This document shows, in pieces, positions 38,201 to 53,200 of a DNA stretch of 64,000 bases; position 1 is the stretch's first letter, and every line of letters starts with the position of its first letter. Source of the DNA: Zygaena filipendulae (Eukaryota > Arthropoda > Insecta > Lepidoptera > Zygaenidae). The notes beneath the pieces were generated by a model, which had not been told where the DNA came from, searched no databases, and saw only the letters and a program-made list of their open reading frames with translations. The stretch is taken from contig OU015662.1 of NCBI GenBank assembly GCA_907165275.2, positions 11,994,501-12,058,500 of the forward strand, in the 5' to 3' direction. Both the position numbers and the translations under genes were made by a program.

Positions 38201-41200
38201 ATACACATGATTAATTTTTATCACTTATTTATCTACATAATTATATTTTTTCATCGTCTACTCCGTATGTTACCGATTATTGCGTTAGTTAAATGTAAAT
38301 CTATCCATTATTATGTTAAAACACGTAGGATAGTATTATATTATCTATGACGTAGGTATTAGGTACCGTAAATAGATTGTAAATTTCAACTTTACAACAA
38401 ACAACAGCTATTAATAGATAACGTAATGCAAAAGTTACATTTAGACCCGAAAGTGTGAAACTACTGGGGCCATATTGAATCGCCGACCCTCCACGGAGAA
38501 CGTGCAACATAAATACAGAGGAGCCCGTCTCGCGAGTCAACATTTTCATAGATAACACGATGCTAATTGTGGCTCGCCTAAATACACGGTGTCTGGGCGG
38601 TGCGTGGGAGCCGCGCGGCGGACTCGCGCTGTGTGGACGGTCCTTTACCTCGGGCCTCGGCCTCGACTCTCGAGTGCCTCAAGAACAATTATAGCGCAAC
38701 TTGAAACACGTCTTGCTCACCAAACTATAATAATATTATCTTTCGCTCCGAAACTTAGGTTCCCTTGTTTGCCGTTATCTTTGTAATATATGTTATCCTT
38801 TTAGACATTCAAACATTACATATTTATCGCGTTCCAGGCGTTGTATTGGTGACTAAATGAAAAGAAATGAAATAAACTTTATTCTTTACGATAACCGTTA
38901 ATATGCAATAACAAAAAGAAGCACAACCAGCGTGTCGCAACAAAAAGGCAACCAGCTCAGCATAAGTCGGGAACTGTGGGGCCCGACGCTGACCTTCCGC
39001 TGGTGCCGCACGTGGTGTCACGGATGTGAGCGAAGACAGAAAACTTAAATTATATTTTTATACTAATTCAATACGTAGACAATACTGACTATTTTTTTTT
39101 TTACTTTTTAACTTAATTAAGACGAGAAATATTTCACTTTATAAAGCTAATAGTACCAGTTTTTATTAAGGTTGGCACTTGCCATTCGGCCGGGTGTTCA
39201 GGATTTGTCTTGCTTGACCGAAGCCAGGGGAAGTGGTTAAGCGAGGCTTTGGTCCATTAAAACCCCATGATGCTCCGGACACTTCATTGTGTAATAAGGG
39301 GTTGAAGGGACAAGGGACAACCTCGGTAATGCCTATTGTTAAATTTACGAAAGAATCCTATAGGTACCTTAAACTGAAGTAAACATTTTAATATTAATAT
39401 CATACTTTAGCTTTAGATAGCTAACCGTTCACAAAGCCTTACAAAACTCTTTCAAGTTTCAGCAATATCTATTGTAAGAGAGCTATTTGACTTCATAAAC
39501 GATTGTGTTGCTGTAACTTTGACAGTTCACTAAAAACTAATATTGACGGGGTGGAAATTGGTTCGTCAGCCCTTCAATACCTTTCGCCCCGAGCTTCCCG
39601 ACTAGTTTCAAATTAATTTGGCGTTTGTTGCGCGAGGCTCTTTTGTTTTGCTGCCAGGGCAGGGGCGCGGGCGGCAGGGAAGTTAGGGGGAGGGGGGAGC
39701 GGGGGGCGAAATTACCGGCATGTCAAAAGCACACTTTTCAATTACGACCCCTGTGAGTAAAAGTTACAACACGAGCAACGCTTTGTCAATTATTACTCAC
39801 AGAATTATGGGCTTTGATGGTTGTACCTAACTGGTTTTTGGTGTTGTTTACTGCTCCAGCAGTATTACAATTTGGGAAAACTTCAATTTTGAACATATAA
39901 TTACCTATATTGATAAATTAGAGTAAGTACTTTCAACTGAAAGTGATGGAAAGTAATACAATACTACCTATAAGCTGAACATCGAGTGTCTTGTTCTTCT
40001 TCTTTGTTTCAATATGGCAACAGACGCCTTGGATAGGTAGCAACACTATTCATGCCAATGTCAGTCAGGAAGACAGTGGACAGTTAAAAAGAACAAATAT
40101 TTGTTAGGACAGAATACGATCAGAAAAGTTGTTGTCATACCGACGCACTCAGAGTAGACTTTAATGATTACTTAGTTAAGTATAGATTTTTAAAACAAAA
40201 CTGCCGCAATCAGAGATGTTCAGTAACTTAATGTTAATTGGCATTTAATGAGATGTAACTTAATTAGTGAAATGCCAATTAACATTAATTTATTAAACTT
40301 GTCTGATTGCGGCAGTTTTGTTTTAAAAATCTATACTTAACTAAGTAATCATTAAAGTCGACTCTGAGTGCGGCGGATAAAGTCATAAACATCGAGGCTC
40401 GCTGAACGCCGTCTCCACCTGTGCTTGGCTGCAATCAATCACCCGCTCGCGCCCTCAACTGTCAACATTGAGCCGTCACAGACGTCGTCAATCTTCACCT
40501 CACACCCGCTTTGGAGTCGCTGAAAGCGTCGGAGTTTGTATTGTAACCTATTTTTTTTAAGTTTTTTTTTTGTAGTCTTTGAAAATCATTTTGAAGTGGG
40601 TACTGGAGCTCACGCAAATGGTTGTATTGTTATAATAAATATAGTTATATTAATTTTCGTTTAGGCTTACAACTTACAATGTCACTTCCGTAAAATATCC
40701 TACTTATATTTTCTGCATTTTTATTTTATTTTATTTTTTTTCTCTCTGTTAATTCTCAGCTGCTATGTAAGTTTAATTTAATTATTAATAATCGCACCCT
40801 ACTCTTTTTGTATTGTTATCAATGCCAATGGTTAACTGGTAGAAAATGCCGCAAGGCATTAAGTTCGCCATTTGTACTTGTTGTGCAATAAAGAATGAAT
40901 AAATAAATAAATAAATATATTCTAACTAGCTGTCCCCCGCGATTTCATACGCGGTAATTTCGGAGTTCCCGCGGAGGTTGCGGGAAAAAGTACTCTATGT
41001 CCTTCTTTGTACCCCGACAGTAGTTTACGGTGATTAGCTGTTCCCCGCATCAGTGCCGGAGTTCCCGCGGGAATTCCGGGATAAACACTATCCTGTCTTT
41101 TAAGTTGGACCATATTATAAATGGTTACAAAATTTTATCAAAATCCGTTCAGTAGTTTAGGAGTCCATCGCGGACAAACAACGTGATACGTGATTTATTA

Positions 41201-44200
41201 AGATTTTTACTTGAATTTTACTGCTGGTACTTACTACCCGTACCTACCATAAGTACCAGCGATGGGCTTGTCAACCTAATTTTTAGTCGTCTTTCAGATT
41301 AATAAATAATATTGGACACGTATTTCTTCATTTTTTACGTACCTAATCAAAAAATAGCGGAGATACATTGAGTTGAAATATCGCGTGACGTCACGCCGTG
41401 CCAAAATTTTATTTATAGCACGTTCCATTCAAATACGTTCGGTAGTTTTTGCGCGATACTCGTTCCAACAAACCGACACATACAATATGTATAAAATACA
41501 TAATCAAATTGTAGATACAGATGACATACACAATATCTCTTTAAGTTTTTACTCGCATCTTACCTACATACATCGTCTAATTAGAACGCTGCATCATTAT
41601 TTTTGTTTTCTATCATTATCATTTACTTATTTGTTTTTTTTTTTATAACTTTTGCGATAACTCCACAGACAATGAGACATTTGCCTCGTTATCTCAAGTC
41701 TCCTAGGACAGCGCGTCTGAGTGACAGTATTTTTTATTATTCGTCTTTGAAATTCAACACAATATTGCGTCAACTTGTTTGTTTGCTTGCTGTGTTTTTC
41801 TGCTTAGCACATTGACCCCGGCACTGATACTTTTTGTTTTCAAATCTGACTTGAGATCGCCAAAATAAAGCATAAATACCGTTTAATTAGAAGCATCCTA
41901 TTATTTGTAAAGGAGAGTATAAATTGTCAGTCTCTTTTGAAATTTGATTAATCTTGATCTAAGGTCAATCCTTACCTTATAAAGGTATAAATGCGAAAGT
42001 GAGTTTATGTATTTATTTGTTTGTTTGATACGCTTTGAAGTCTTAACGGCTCAACCGATCGTCATTAAATTGAGCATACACGTTGTCAGAGGAGCAGAGA
42101 AGGACATAGGAAACTTTTTATCTTGGAATTTCCGCGGGAACTCCGAAATTACTGCGGGTGAAACTGCGGGGAACAGCTAGTAGAATATTAGAGTAGCTAC
42201 TAGCTAGGAACAGCTAGTAAAATTGACGACGCAAAATTCTTCGTTAATTTTCGTCTCGTGTACCTACTCGTTTATTGTGACGTGGACGGATCCTTTTGAC
42301 TGGCAACCGAACACGCGTCGGAGCATTTTTCCCTCCATTAACGGTGACGTCACTTCCGCCCGGCGCGGCGTCTCACCGTTTACGCGGGAATTAGTGCGCA
42401 TTACGCGCGGTCTCGGAGCTCACGGAGCGACCGAACGTGGTGTTCCATTTTTAATGTTCCATTTTATTGGCTTGCTTGTTTGAATTTTGTAACTCGACTC
42501 TAGCTCGCTCGCTCTCGGCATCTTCCCTTCCATCGTCCTTCCGGACGCCATCATTATTTGGTCCATTATGGTTGCTAATGATATTACGCCAAGCGTTTAA
42601 TGACGTTGCAGACACGTAATGCTAGATTAGGGAGTCGTTAAAATTAGAAAATTTTCCGTTAGCAAGGTTCTAAGATGCTTCTGGGAGAAGTTATTTTCTT
42701 ATTTTATTTCTTCCCTTATTTTGTTTCAAACCAATCGAAATTGCAATGAAGGTTCATGTGGGGACAAATAAATGGATTTTTAAACTATTCGTCTCTATAA
42801 GACAAGTTAATAAATAACCTGATCTAATAAATTTAATATCTACTCGTACAACAACTTAGATAAAAACATCGCAAGTGCCGCTCTGCATTGTTTTGTTTTC
42901 TAATTTTGAACAATATTATTACATACTTGCTGTTCCCCGCGGTTTCACTCGCGTTAATCTCGGAGTTTCCGCAGGAATTTCGGGTATAGGCTCTATATCC
43001 TTTTTTGTACTTTTAAAAACTTGTAGGACGTAGGTATGCAAAATTTCATGATGGACGGTTGAGCAGTCAAGGCGTGATAATACAATTTGTGTGGACGGTG
43101 GTATATACGAGTACTGTTCCTTATAGGTAGGTACGATATAATATTTTAAGTTGGTTAATAACCAAACAATAAAAACGATAATAATAAAAAGAAAAAAAAT
43201 CAGACGAACAATTATCTTCCTTCCAAACAGTAGATACGAGATGAATGCCCCGAGAGTGCGTGTTCGCTGACACTAGCAATTAACAACAAAACAATATTAC
43301 TTAACCGCAACCGTGAACCGTAACCAGCATCAGAAATCGACAACCGTGAGATCACGGTGTCTGAGTTCAAACTTGAACTCGAACTGGAGGCGCCGCCAGC
43401 CGTGCCGCCGCCGCCTCGAGTCTATTGCAAGTGTTATAACCACAGACAATGAAGATCGTTATAACAGCCCCTCGGGCTCGCCGCGACCCTGTCATCTCGC
43501 ATCAGGTTCGCAATTCAAATAACGCCCGCTTATTGGCGCGTCTCGTCGTAACGAACTTCCGTCGATGCGTAGCCGCCGACAATTAAAATCGCCCAGGGTT
43601 GTCGCCGCTCAATTAATTATTCACCAAATCACTATGATTAACGCCTCGAGTAACGACGTCCGTCTGTCGCGAGCGCTGAACGGAAGACGACTTGAATCGC
43701 GATAAAATTATATGATACTTTCGCAAAAAGCGGTCTGGGTTGTATACAGATATGGTGGGTAGGCCTTCAGAAGGTATAAATTGCACAGAAACAGGACATG
43801 GCAGGGGGCAATGGCGCGCGGAATATAATAATAAAGGATCCTTTTAATGCCCCTTGAACCGGAAAATTGCGTAACTTCAGTGAAACGTTCCGTTATCGCG
43901 CTCCCACTGCGAAGTGGGATGCTTTTAATTTTTTTCATATCTCCAACGTAAACTTTGAATAGGAGACACTCGGAGAAACGTTAAAAGACATCCGTTTTTT
44001 GAATGATATTTGAATTCGTTTCTTCTCCTTTTGTTCGTGACGTAAGATTTCTTTGAGAAAAGGTTCAACCTACCTACATAACTAGTTTTTTCCGGTTTAG
44101 TGAATCATAAAAAAATATATCTGAAAGATAGGCGCGTTAAAGCATAATTAATTGGTGTTTACTAGAATTAATTAAGAAATGCCATAATCACACCCACATG

Positions 44201-47200
44201 TTGAATATATTAGAAAAAAATATGGCGCGTAACGGAAAAATGTGACTTAGAAATAAAGATAGCGCGTAACAGAAAAACGTTACAACTATAAAATTTCTCT
44301 CATACGCCGGTATACATATATAGTTTCACTTCAATAAGCGACAGTCTCCGCTCCACGGCAATTTCGTGCCCCCTCATGCCCGGCTACGACGTAGTGGTGA
44401 ATCTAGAGGCAATAGCGGTATGGGTTGTCAGTGGGCTTGTAGACTAATTTTAATTTTTTAGTCCGTCTTGTAGATTATTAAAGAATATTGGACACGTATT
44501 TTTTCTTTTTTTACGTAATCAAAAAATAACGGCGATATATTGAGTTGAAATTTTGCTTGACGTCACTATTCTGACAGTTTGTATGGCGGTTTTAGCGGTT
44601 AGTGACGTCACGACCCGCTCACCCTAAACTTTAATGCGCTTTATCTCTGTATATTTTAATTTATTTAAAAAAGCAAAAAATACGTGTCTATTGTTTTTTT
44701 TTATTTTCTAACTGACGGACTAATTAGAATTTTGTTTTTCAAAAGTAGTCCACATCCCTGTTGTCCCTGTGTCCCTGCCCGCCCGCCGCCGGGAGTTAAG
44801 CCCGCTCCACATTCACGCGAGAATCTTGCGAGAACGCGAGAAAACCTTGAGAAACGGCGGAGAACATCGGCTCCACACTCACGTTCTCGTGGTTTTCTCG
44901 CGTTCTCGCAAGATTCTCGCGTGAATGTGGAGCGGGCATTAAATCGGTCCATTTGTATGGAGTGTCGCGGGTGTGGCGTCGTCGGCGATAGCGTCGAGTA
45001 ACAAATAAGTAAAGGCGAGTGGGTAGGTACTGTAGACTCAACGAGACGCACCAACACGTCTCGTGAATGCGCTGTCAGCTGGACGAGTTGACAAGTTGGA
45101 AACAATGAGACTCAGCGGAGAGGGTACTCCTTATTGAGAAGTGGAAATGGTACACGTCGGATATGCAGCGCGCTCGTGTTCAGTTATATTGAAACACAGC
45201 AGCTGATAGGATAATACTACTATAGCTATTGCCCGCAGTTTTGTTCGCGTTGGTGTATATTTTTAACCAACTTCCCAAAAAGGAGGAGGTTCTCAATTCG
45301 TCTGAATGTTGTTGTTTGTTTTTTTTTTGTCAATCAATCTGCTATTCCTGGGGAACTTTATGGAATAGCTGTGCCCCGCGGTTTCAACCGCACGAGTTTC
45401 TAAATTACCGCAGGAACCTTTTTTTCTAAAATAAAAGTAGTTTAAGTTACTCCCTATAACATCAGCTATCTGCCAGTGGAAGTCTCGTTTAAATCGGTCT
45501 AGCACTTTCAGAGATTAGCCGTCGTAACAAATAGACAGAGAAAAATTTTAAGAATTGTTTTTTTTATCTAAGTATCGTATATAATTTCATATGCATTTAG
45601 TGAAAAGTTGCTTATTAGGAATTACAGACACTTCAATTTTATTTATATGTATAGATGTAGGTATAGATGTCCTCTTGTCCTCTTCTCTACCCATGACAAC
45701 CTATATGCAAATTTTATGATGTTTGGTTGAGTAGTTAACTGCTAAGGCGTGAAAGCGTAACAAACAAAGGCGCATTCGCATTTATAAAATTGGTATAGAA
45801 TTATTAGGTAGATAGGTAAATATATATCGTAAATGCACCGCCAAGTGAGCTCTCTGTACTACCTGAAGGTTGACTGGCAGAGAATGCCACTGTGGCATTA
45901 AGTCCGCCTTTTGTACCATGATGTGCATAAAGTTTAAATAAATAAATAAATAGGTGCCATTACTGAAATGTCATTCGCGTTATTTTGTGTAGAGCATCAG
46001 GGGTTCAATATCGCTACATTATTGCAAATCGAATTGCAGCTTGTTAGCGTCCCTACTCCGTGCATTCGTTGATGTGCTGATTGGCTCGATATAGATTGAA
46101 TCAACTGTTGCGGAAATACACCGAATAATGGGACGCTAACCAATATCGACCTATGCCGGGTATTTTTCTGGAATACTCGTAGGGAAGGACTCGATTGGAA
46201 CACGCTATAGTAATTCTTATTCTTATTTATAGTTACGGTTGCCTGGTAGAAATTGCTTTTTAGCAATAAGGCCGCCCTTTGTTGCCTACTTTAGTTATTT
46301 TTCTATGTATTTTTATTATCATGGTAACAATAAAGAATGCAGAAATGCTTTCTCTTTGCTCGCAATATGGCCAGCATCCACGTCTTTCAGCTCAGAGAAC
46401 AGACCTTAACCTTATAGTTTTAATGTGGTTTTAAAAATATTCTAATTCGAAATAGGCAAAATTGTTCCGCTACTGCACGATACACTACAGTGCACTTTAT
46501 AGGAGTATCAAACCCGTCTTGCTTAGATAAAATAATATTAATTGACTTATTTGCGGTTAAGCAAAAGCAGAAAAGACACCACTGGACATGACGATACGTT
46601 CCTTAGTTTTCTATAAGGAAACGATTAATTATAGATTAATTATTATCAACTTGTCTTAGGGTGACATCAGCGTTAGTTACCGTTGTAAAATCTCCTATTA
46701 CAATGTTTACGACCGCCTCCCCCCTCTCCCCACCATCTTGTACATCACAGTCTTGCACCCACTATGGGCTCGCGACAGATTGTTAACCATAAAACGCTTC
46801 GATCCCAACGACCGGCCATTACATGTGCAAGACAAGTCAACGTAATAATAATTTAACGGGCGAGCACGTTAACTTACCCGCATATATCTTTCATTTGTGC
46901 GTACGCAAACTTCATTCGCAAAGCAAATATTTATGTTTTATGTCATCGAGGCCTACCTTTGTGGGTCAGGACTCAGGAGGCCTACCGCCACGTGTCATAA
47001 CAGTATTATCTTGAAAACGAAATTTCGTCCATTAAAATTTCATCCTTATCTAATTTAGCATATAATGTCGGATATTTGATGGTCGAAAAATAGGCTTTTT
47101 TTTTATTGTGAACTGACACCTGTTTGAGCACAGCTCGCTTGATATTAGGTGACGGTGTGGGCGAAGATTGTGTATATATACCTAGCCTGGAAGGGATGTT

Positions 47201-50200
47201 TTTTATTGTTATAGAATTACACAGATTGAGGTTAAAATAGTGTTGCTATCAGGACACTCTGATGGTATTCCAATTTAAGGCGAATCGTCCACAACAATCG
47301 TTTGGGTACCAACACTGTGGTTACAGTTGGTAGAGAATGACGAAAAACGAAAGTAGGCCCCCGCGAAATCAACATTGTCTCTATCTCTAATAAACTTGGA
47401 GGCAAAGCAATTTTGTAACACGATATTCGTGAGGCGCTCCGCTCCGATGTTTTTCCTAATTTTCTTTGAATTATATAGTGTGAGATGAGATGCGTTGAGT
47501 GTGGGGTGTGGGGGTGAGGGGTGGCGGTGGGGGTCGCGGTGAGGGTGGGGGAGACCCGCGTCGCCGCCGAGTCGCAACAAGTGGCGCCGGCAGAAGACCT
47601 ATTCCGGACATACTGAGTACCAACAGAATAAAGTTTTACACACTAAAATGTTATCAACGCCCTTTATGTTTATTTGCATTGACAATGTTGTAGTTTAGCC
47701 CTCATAGCCAAGTTGACAGTCTATAATCGTTAACACATAGAAAACTTAAGGAACGAATCGTTACGTCACGTGGTCATGCAAAACTGGACTTTTGAGTGGA
47801 AAATTTTACGTGACCTCATGACATGACGATTCGTTCCTCAGTTTTCTATGCATTTATTATAGATTGTCAAATTGGCTAAGGAGGCAGTAGTTCCTGGAAT
47901 TATCACCCTGCATCGAAAATTACAAACTTCACATGTTTATTGGTGTTGACTAAACGTACTTTAATTCTGATTTAATTAATTATATACCGATTACTGTTTG
48001 TATTTTGTTTTTGTCTTCTTAATTCTATTAATTTATGTTTCTCAAAAAAAGGTGTGTTATTCTAAATTTCAACACACATATATAATATTTAATCATCTCC
48101 GTCTACCTCTGTAACTGTTCTTGATATATGTGAAAGCTTATAATTGGTCTTATTTTTATCTATTCTTTGTAATCTACTTTTGTATATTATCTAGCTGTAA
48201 GCTTTCCAAATAGTGCAAAGTAAATGAAAAAAAATAGATTATACCGACGAACGCGTCTGGAATAGGGCCGCTGCCCGTCGAGGCGGATCGGGTGTCGCCG
48301 CCGGCTATTATATAGTCTGTGTACAGATGACTCTACATTTTAGCTTAAGCAAAGCAAACTTTGCCTAGCGTGGACAATTTGGACGTTACACTTGAAATAT
48401 CTCAATCGGAATGGATTTGGATGTCTCGGAGAAGTAGGAGCCCTACCCACCTACACTGTGACTTCCTGGGGGGCTAAGATGCGCAAGACGACAAAATTTT
48501 ATCGAGCCATTTTATCGATTCTCGTCGACATATTGTATGGCTTTGTCGACGAGAATCGATAAAATGGCTCGATAAAATTTTGTCGTCTTGCGCATCTTAG
48601 CCCGGCTGGTATATTCTCTGCTATCTATCCTTCCGCGTGAACTCCAGTATTCCCGCGGAAACTCTTCGTTCCGAGATAAAAAGTATCATATTATACCTTC
48701 CACTTGGGGATACCATACTCGTAGCTTCGTATTAATAGCGAAAGAACAGTTCCACAGATTACAACTTACGTACAAACCTAAAGTTTATAAGCTTTACCTT
48801 TTCATTTCTATACTAGTCGATCTCCCTCGGTTTCACTCGCGTCATTTCGGCCTTCCTGCGGGAATTCCGTGGTAAAATTACCTTATGTTACTCACCCAGG
48901 CTGTAGCTTCCTATTAGTGAATGAATAAGAAATCTCTCACTTGAATAAAATATAAGCAATATAAACTTTCGAGAAGTTCGCATAACACCGGTACAAACTA
49001 TCGGCCTTCAACTTTTCCATCTCTTTGTTACAGAACGAGATCGAACCACCCCGGAGCGGTGGTTGAAATATGTGATAATCCTTTAGACGCCAACAAAGTG
49101 AGTATTTAAGTTTAGTTTTATATTTTATCCTGTTAAACGGAAGTTTCTTGGTCTTATTATCTTGTCAATAGCTTTTTATTGCAATAAGGGTTGCCACCCG
49201 TACTATATTATATAGTATCGTACTATATTTCAGTCAATTGTACTATCTTCTAATATATATAAATCACGTGTCACGTTGTTTGTCCGCGATGGACTTTGAA
49301 ACTACTGAACGGATTTTGATAAAATTTTGTAACCATTCATAAAATGGTCCAACTTAAAAGATAGGATAGTTTTTATCCCGGAATTCCCGCAGGAACTCTA
49401 GAACTCAGGGGTACAAAGAAGGACGTATAGTACTTTTTTCCGGAATTCCCGCGGGAACTCCGAAATTACCGCGGATGAAATCGCGGGGGACAGCTAGTAT
49501 ATTACAGAAAAATAATATAGTACGATATATACTATATTTTCATCCCTAATTTAACTGTCGCGCTTTTTTATTATAACTGTGACTGATTTGAAACGCACCC
49601 GCAGCGCAGTACGAGGAATTTCAGAACGAAACGCGTTTATGGGGCAACAAAACATCAACTGTCAAAAATGCTGCCCGATACATAATGTATAAAAATAAAT
49701 GTGTACTATTTTTTCCCTGCATTTCCCAAAAGTACTATATTTCGAAAAAAGATGGCAATCTTAATTGCAATAGAAATAAGGTGAGATAGGTACAGTGAGA
49801 CTAGCTCCGCGAGCCAGCGCCGGCCCAGAGGTAGAGCGAGCGGAACGGTCGCTCTAGGTGCCAGGTGGCAAGGGGCGTCAAAAAAAATGTGGATGTTTGC
49901 AATAAGTTAATTTGAAAACGCGTTAATTATTATTTATTTAACATTAGATCATTTATGTAGATATAGTGTAAGCATCGACTTAAGGGCGCTGAAAGACAAT
50001 TAAAGGCCTAGGGCTGCGACTAACACACGTTCTCTCTCCATTTGCCGGCTCGGTGCAACAGAATGGTCTCTGTTCGGTTGCTGGAGAAGCGTGCACGTGT
50101 TCTGGCTGTGTCTCTCGCCCGTCAGTGTCTCTGCAGTAGGTGTGTATATGTGTGTCGGTGTGTCCAGTTGCTGATAGCGTTCGAGTCGGGGCTGGTGGTG

Positions 50201-53200
50201 GTGTGGGACCTGCGCGCGCGCTGCACCGAGTGGCGCGGCTCGCTGGGCGCGGGCGGGCCGGGCGAGGGCGTGCGCGCCGCCGCCTGGCAGCACGACGGCA
50301 AGCTGATGACGGCGCACGCGGACGGCGCGCTCGCCACCTGGAGCACGCGCGCGCCGCGGCCCACCTCGCTCTCCTACCCGCACGGTGAGTGCCACCGCTG
50401 TTGGGCCCGCCGAGTGGCCCAATACGTTGCCCTGAGGCACATTAGAACGGTTTACACACATATCTACACCATTGCACAAAAAAAGACTTTAGGTCGAAAA
50501 CGACCACTTTCCCAAAATGTCCACTTTCCTAAAACGTCCACTTTCCTATTAGATAAATTGTAGAGCAAGTCGAAGTAGGTACGGGAGAACAGACCAACGG
50601 ACATACAATGAGGCGCCACTGCCCCATTATAGCCAAGTTCGCAACTAGCTATGGTCTATAGAAAATTGAGGAACTTATCGTCATGTCATGTGGTCACGAA
50701 AAATCATCCAATTAACATTTTTCCACACCTAGCGTTAACGATCATATCATCATCAACTTGCCTAATAAGACACAACTGATAGAAGTTACATGGAGTACGT
50801 GTGAAAACAAGTAAAAATCAGTGTCACGGACTGATTTTTAACTTTTACTAAACGCCATTTGGTTACGGATTGGGCCCCTATGTAAATTGACGAATATGTA
50901 AATCGAGTGTAATATTGTTGTGGCGTTCGCAATATATTTGATTGCGCCCGCCGTCTAACGCTGTCTCTTTTAGGTAATATATTCTTTTCTCTGTGAAAAT
51001 ACTGAAAACAATACATTACGTAGTAACATAAAGATCTTATCATTTATGTTAGATATTTAAAATAAATACATAAGAAATTATTTATTTTAATCGCGTTCCG
51101 TTTGAAATTTCCAGCAAAACCCACAAAGGACGGCAAATTGGAGGCGTGTAAACCTATACACAGGCTGGAATGGAAAACTTCTAGAACGGGGTGAGTCCGC
51201 GTTGTATGTCCGACTTTAAATGTGTTCCACCATTTTGTGTGCTGTTTACGAGCCGACGAAACATTGTCGACTTAATTTGTTGGAATCTTTTGTTTAACTT
51301 GGAACAGAACTATCGTCTCGACTGTGTTTCAAGAGAACGTATGCGTATTTGTTGAGCAAACTGTCTACTTATTCAGTGCTTTATGTTGCGTTAAAGGAAA
51401 CAACAATCGTTTTCCCCATCTGCAATACCTATGAATGGATATTGGTACCGTATCGATGAATAATCTCATTGAATACATCCGCGATATCCACAAAATATGA
51501 TGTTATACATATATGTTATATTGATGTTGCTCTTCCGTATTCACCTACGTAGTTTGGGTCGGAGGAAGTTTGTTATATAGCAATATACGAGAACCTATAT
51601 CATAATCGTTTCCACAATGTAAACACGGTTTACGGAATGATCGGAGATATGTATGTATTTGTTATCCAGTGAAGTTGCTTTTAAGTAGATTAGGAAGCTT
51701 TATACGTATATATGAACCTTTATTTCAATTACTAGGTTACACGGCTTCGCTCGTGTTAATTTATATTAAAATATTTCCTCGAAATTACGGACGAAGACAT
51801 TTATTCACTTTATAATTTTATAGGTTGCTGTGATAGAATTTACTGATATTCTTCAAATTTTTGTAAAGGATCGTAAAAAGGTCAAGTAAGTCTTTGTTTG
51901 TACCTTTGAAGTTAAACAGCGAAATGGAATGAAAAAGGGTTTATTTAATAGTTCTTTGTAATGTAGCAACGTAACGATAGTGTTTTGGTGCGTTAAATTC
52001 GCATATCTTCCAATTCGCAATAGATCAAGTTTACGATTGGTCCAACTCTCAATGGGCCCAATTTGGAGTAACCCCACCGTTTTTTCAAAACATAGATGAG
52101 ACAACCTCATCTCTACGAAGTCGAATATTTCGAAGCTGAAATCAGATTACGTAGCTGCTATTAGGGCTGATCATGTCAACCATTCTTTTGATATTGACCA
52201 TTGCGTGTTCGCGGGGTTCCAGCGAGAGCCTGGTGATATTCTCGGGCGGGCTGCCGTCGGACAAGGCGGGGCGCACGCACAGCGTCACCGTGCTCAACGG
52301 CAAGGCCACCACCGTACTGGAGATGGAGCACGCGGTCGTCGACTTCGTCACGCTCTGCGAGACGCCGCACACCGCTGGTCAGTTGGCACTTGTCACCGTA
52401 CCGTATACACTAGTGACTAGAGGATATTCGCCACTCGCAAATTGGATTAAACGCGTATGAAATCAGTAAATATAATAATAATCCCCGAACATTATGACAC
52501 TGTATAGTGTAAGCATTTAGCCCACAATGATAAGATCAAAAGGAAAATGAGCTATCGTTGCCTCCCCTCCTCCTAAAATTCTGAATTTTATTGTTAATTT
52601 TTGGGTATAGTTCTGTTGTGTACATGATGATATTTATTACCAGATGGGCTAAAAGGTACACATTGCTAGGATTAACCGAGCAAGCTATTGTAACTCGGCT
52701 AATTAATTGAAGTCAGTGAACAAAAGCCATGGATGAACGTTTGCAGACTACCAGGAGCCGTACGCGATCGTGGTGCTGCTGCAGAATGACCTGGTGGTGA
52801 TCGACCTGCTCACCCCCGGCTACCCCTGCTTCGAGAACCCCTACCCTATGGACATACACGAGTCGCCCGTCACATGCTGTTCATACTTCGCCGACTGCCC
52901 CTCTGATCTGGTGAGTTCCTTCCGTCGACAAAACAAATAGAAGGGTCCTTCATGTGGCATCTACTCAGTGTATTATAAAAACAAATGAAAATCAGTTTCG
53001 CACGGTGATTTTCGTACACAAAATTATTTCATCACATACAAAAGCGCCATTTGGTTGTAACATTTTTTGTGACTTATTTAGTTACCTTGGTGGAAATTAA
53101 ATTAGAATTGTTATCGAGGATACCACAGGGCGAGAGCTCGGTGTTTAAAAAACCTCCGATTAAGGGGGGATCTTAATGTCATTTCCAGATCCCAGCGTTC

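Larger units (their letters stand above)
29833..49033 (+). other. 19-kb intron, the largest repeat reservoir of the gene
   Basis: Donor GTGAGTAC, acceptor ttgttacag. Contains Helitron-like elements (29869-30008, 30087-30290, 30354-30700, 34267-34440, 34921-35194, 37525-37690, 40926-41203, 41969-42180, 42930-43095, 45225-45545, 45655-45800 and near 48815-48930), MITEs (33666-33911, 40140-40376, 41277-41395, 44441-44755, 44800-44938, 46560-46670, 47699-47884), LINE tails, a 57-bp tandem repeat and a 59-bp-arm palindrome. Unique-looking GC-richer stretches at 32470-32780, 36000-36200, 39540-39720, 42280-42640 and 43310-43690 could hold regulatory DNA; no gene was recognised in them. Confidence 0.75.
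49098..50167 (+). other. Intron with nested transposons
   Basis: Donor GTGAGTATT, acceptor gtccag preceded by a TG-rich tract (tgtgtgtcggtgtgtccag). More than half is a hAT-like MITE (49186-49763) with a Helitron inside. The remainder (49780-50130) shows no recognised feature apart from chance ORFs. Confidence 0.8.

Noticed and set aside
50000..50479. Minus-strand ORF of 159 codons
   Set aside because: It is the antisense shadow of the tomosyn exon 50168-50384; GC-rich codons on one strand suppress stops on the other.
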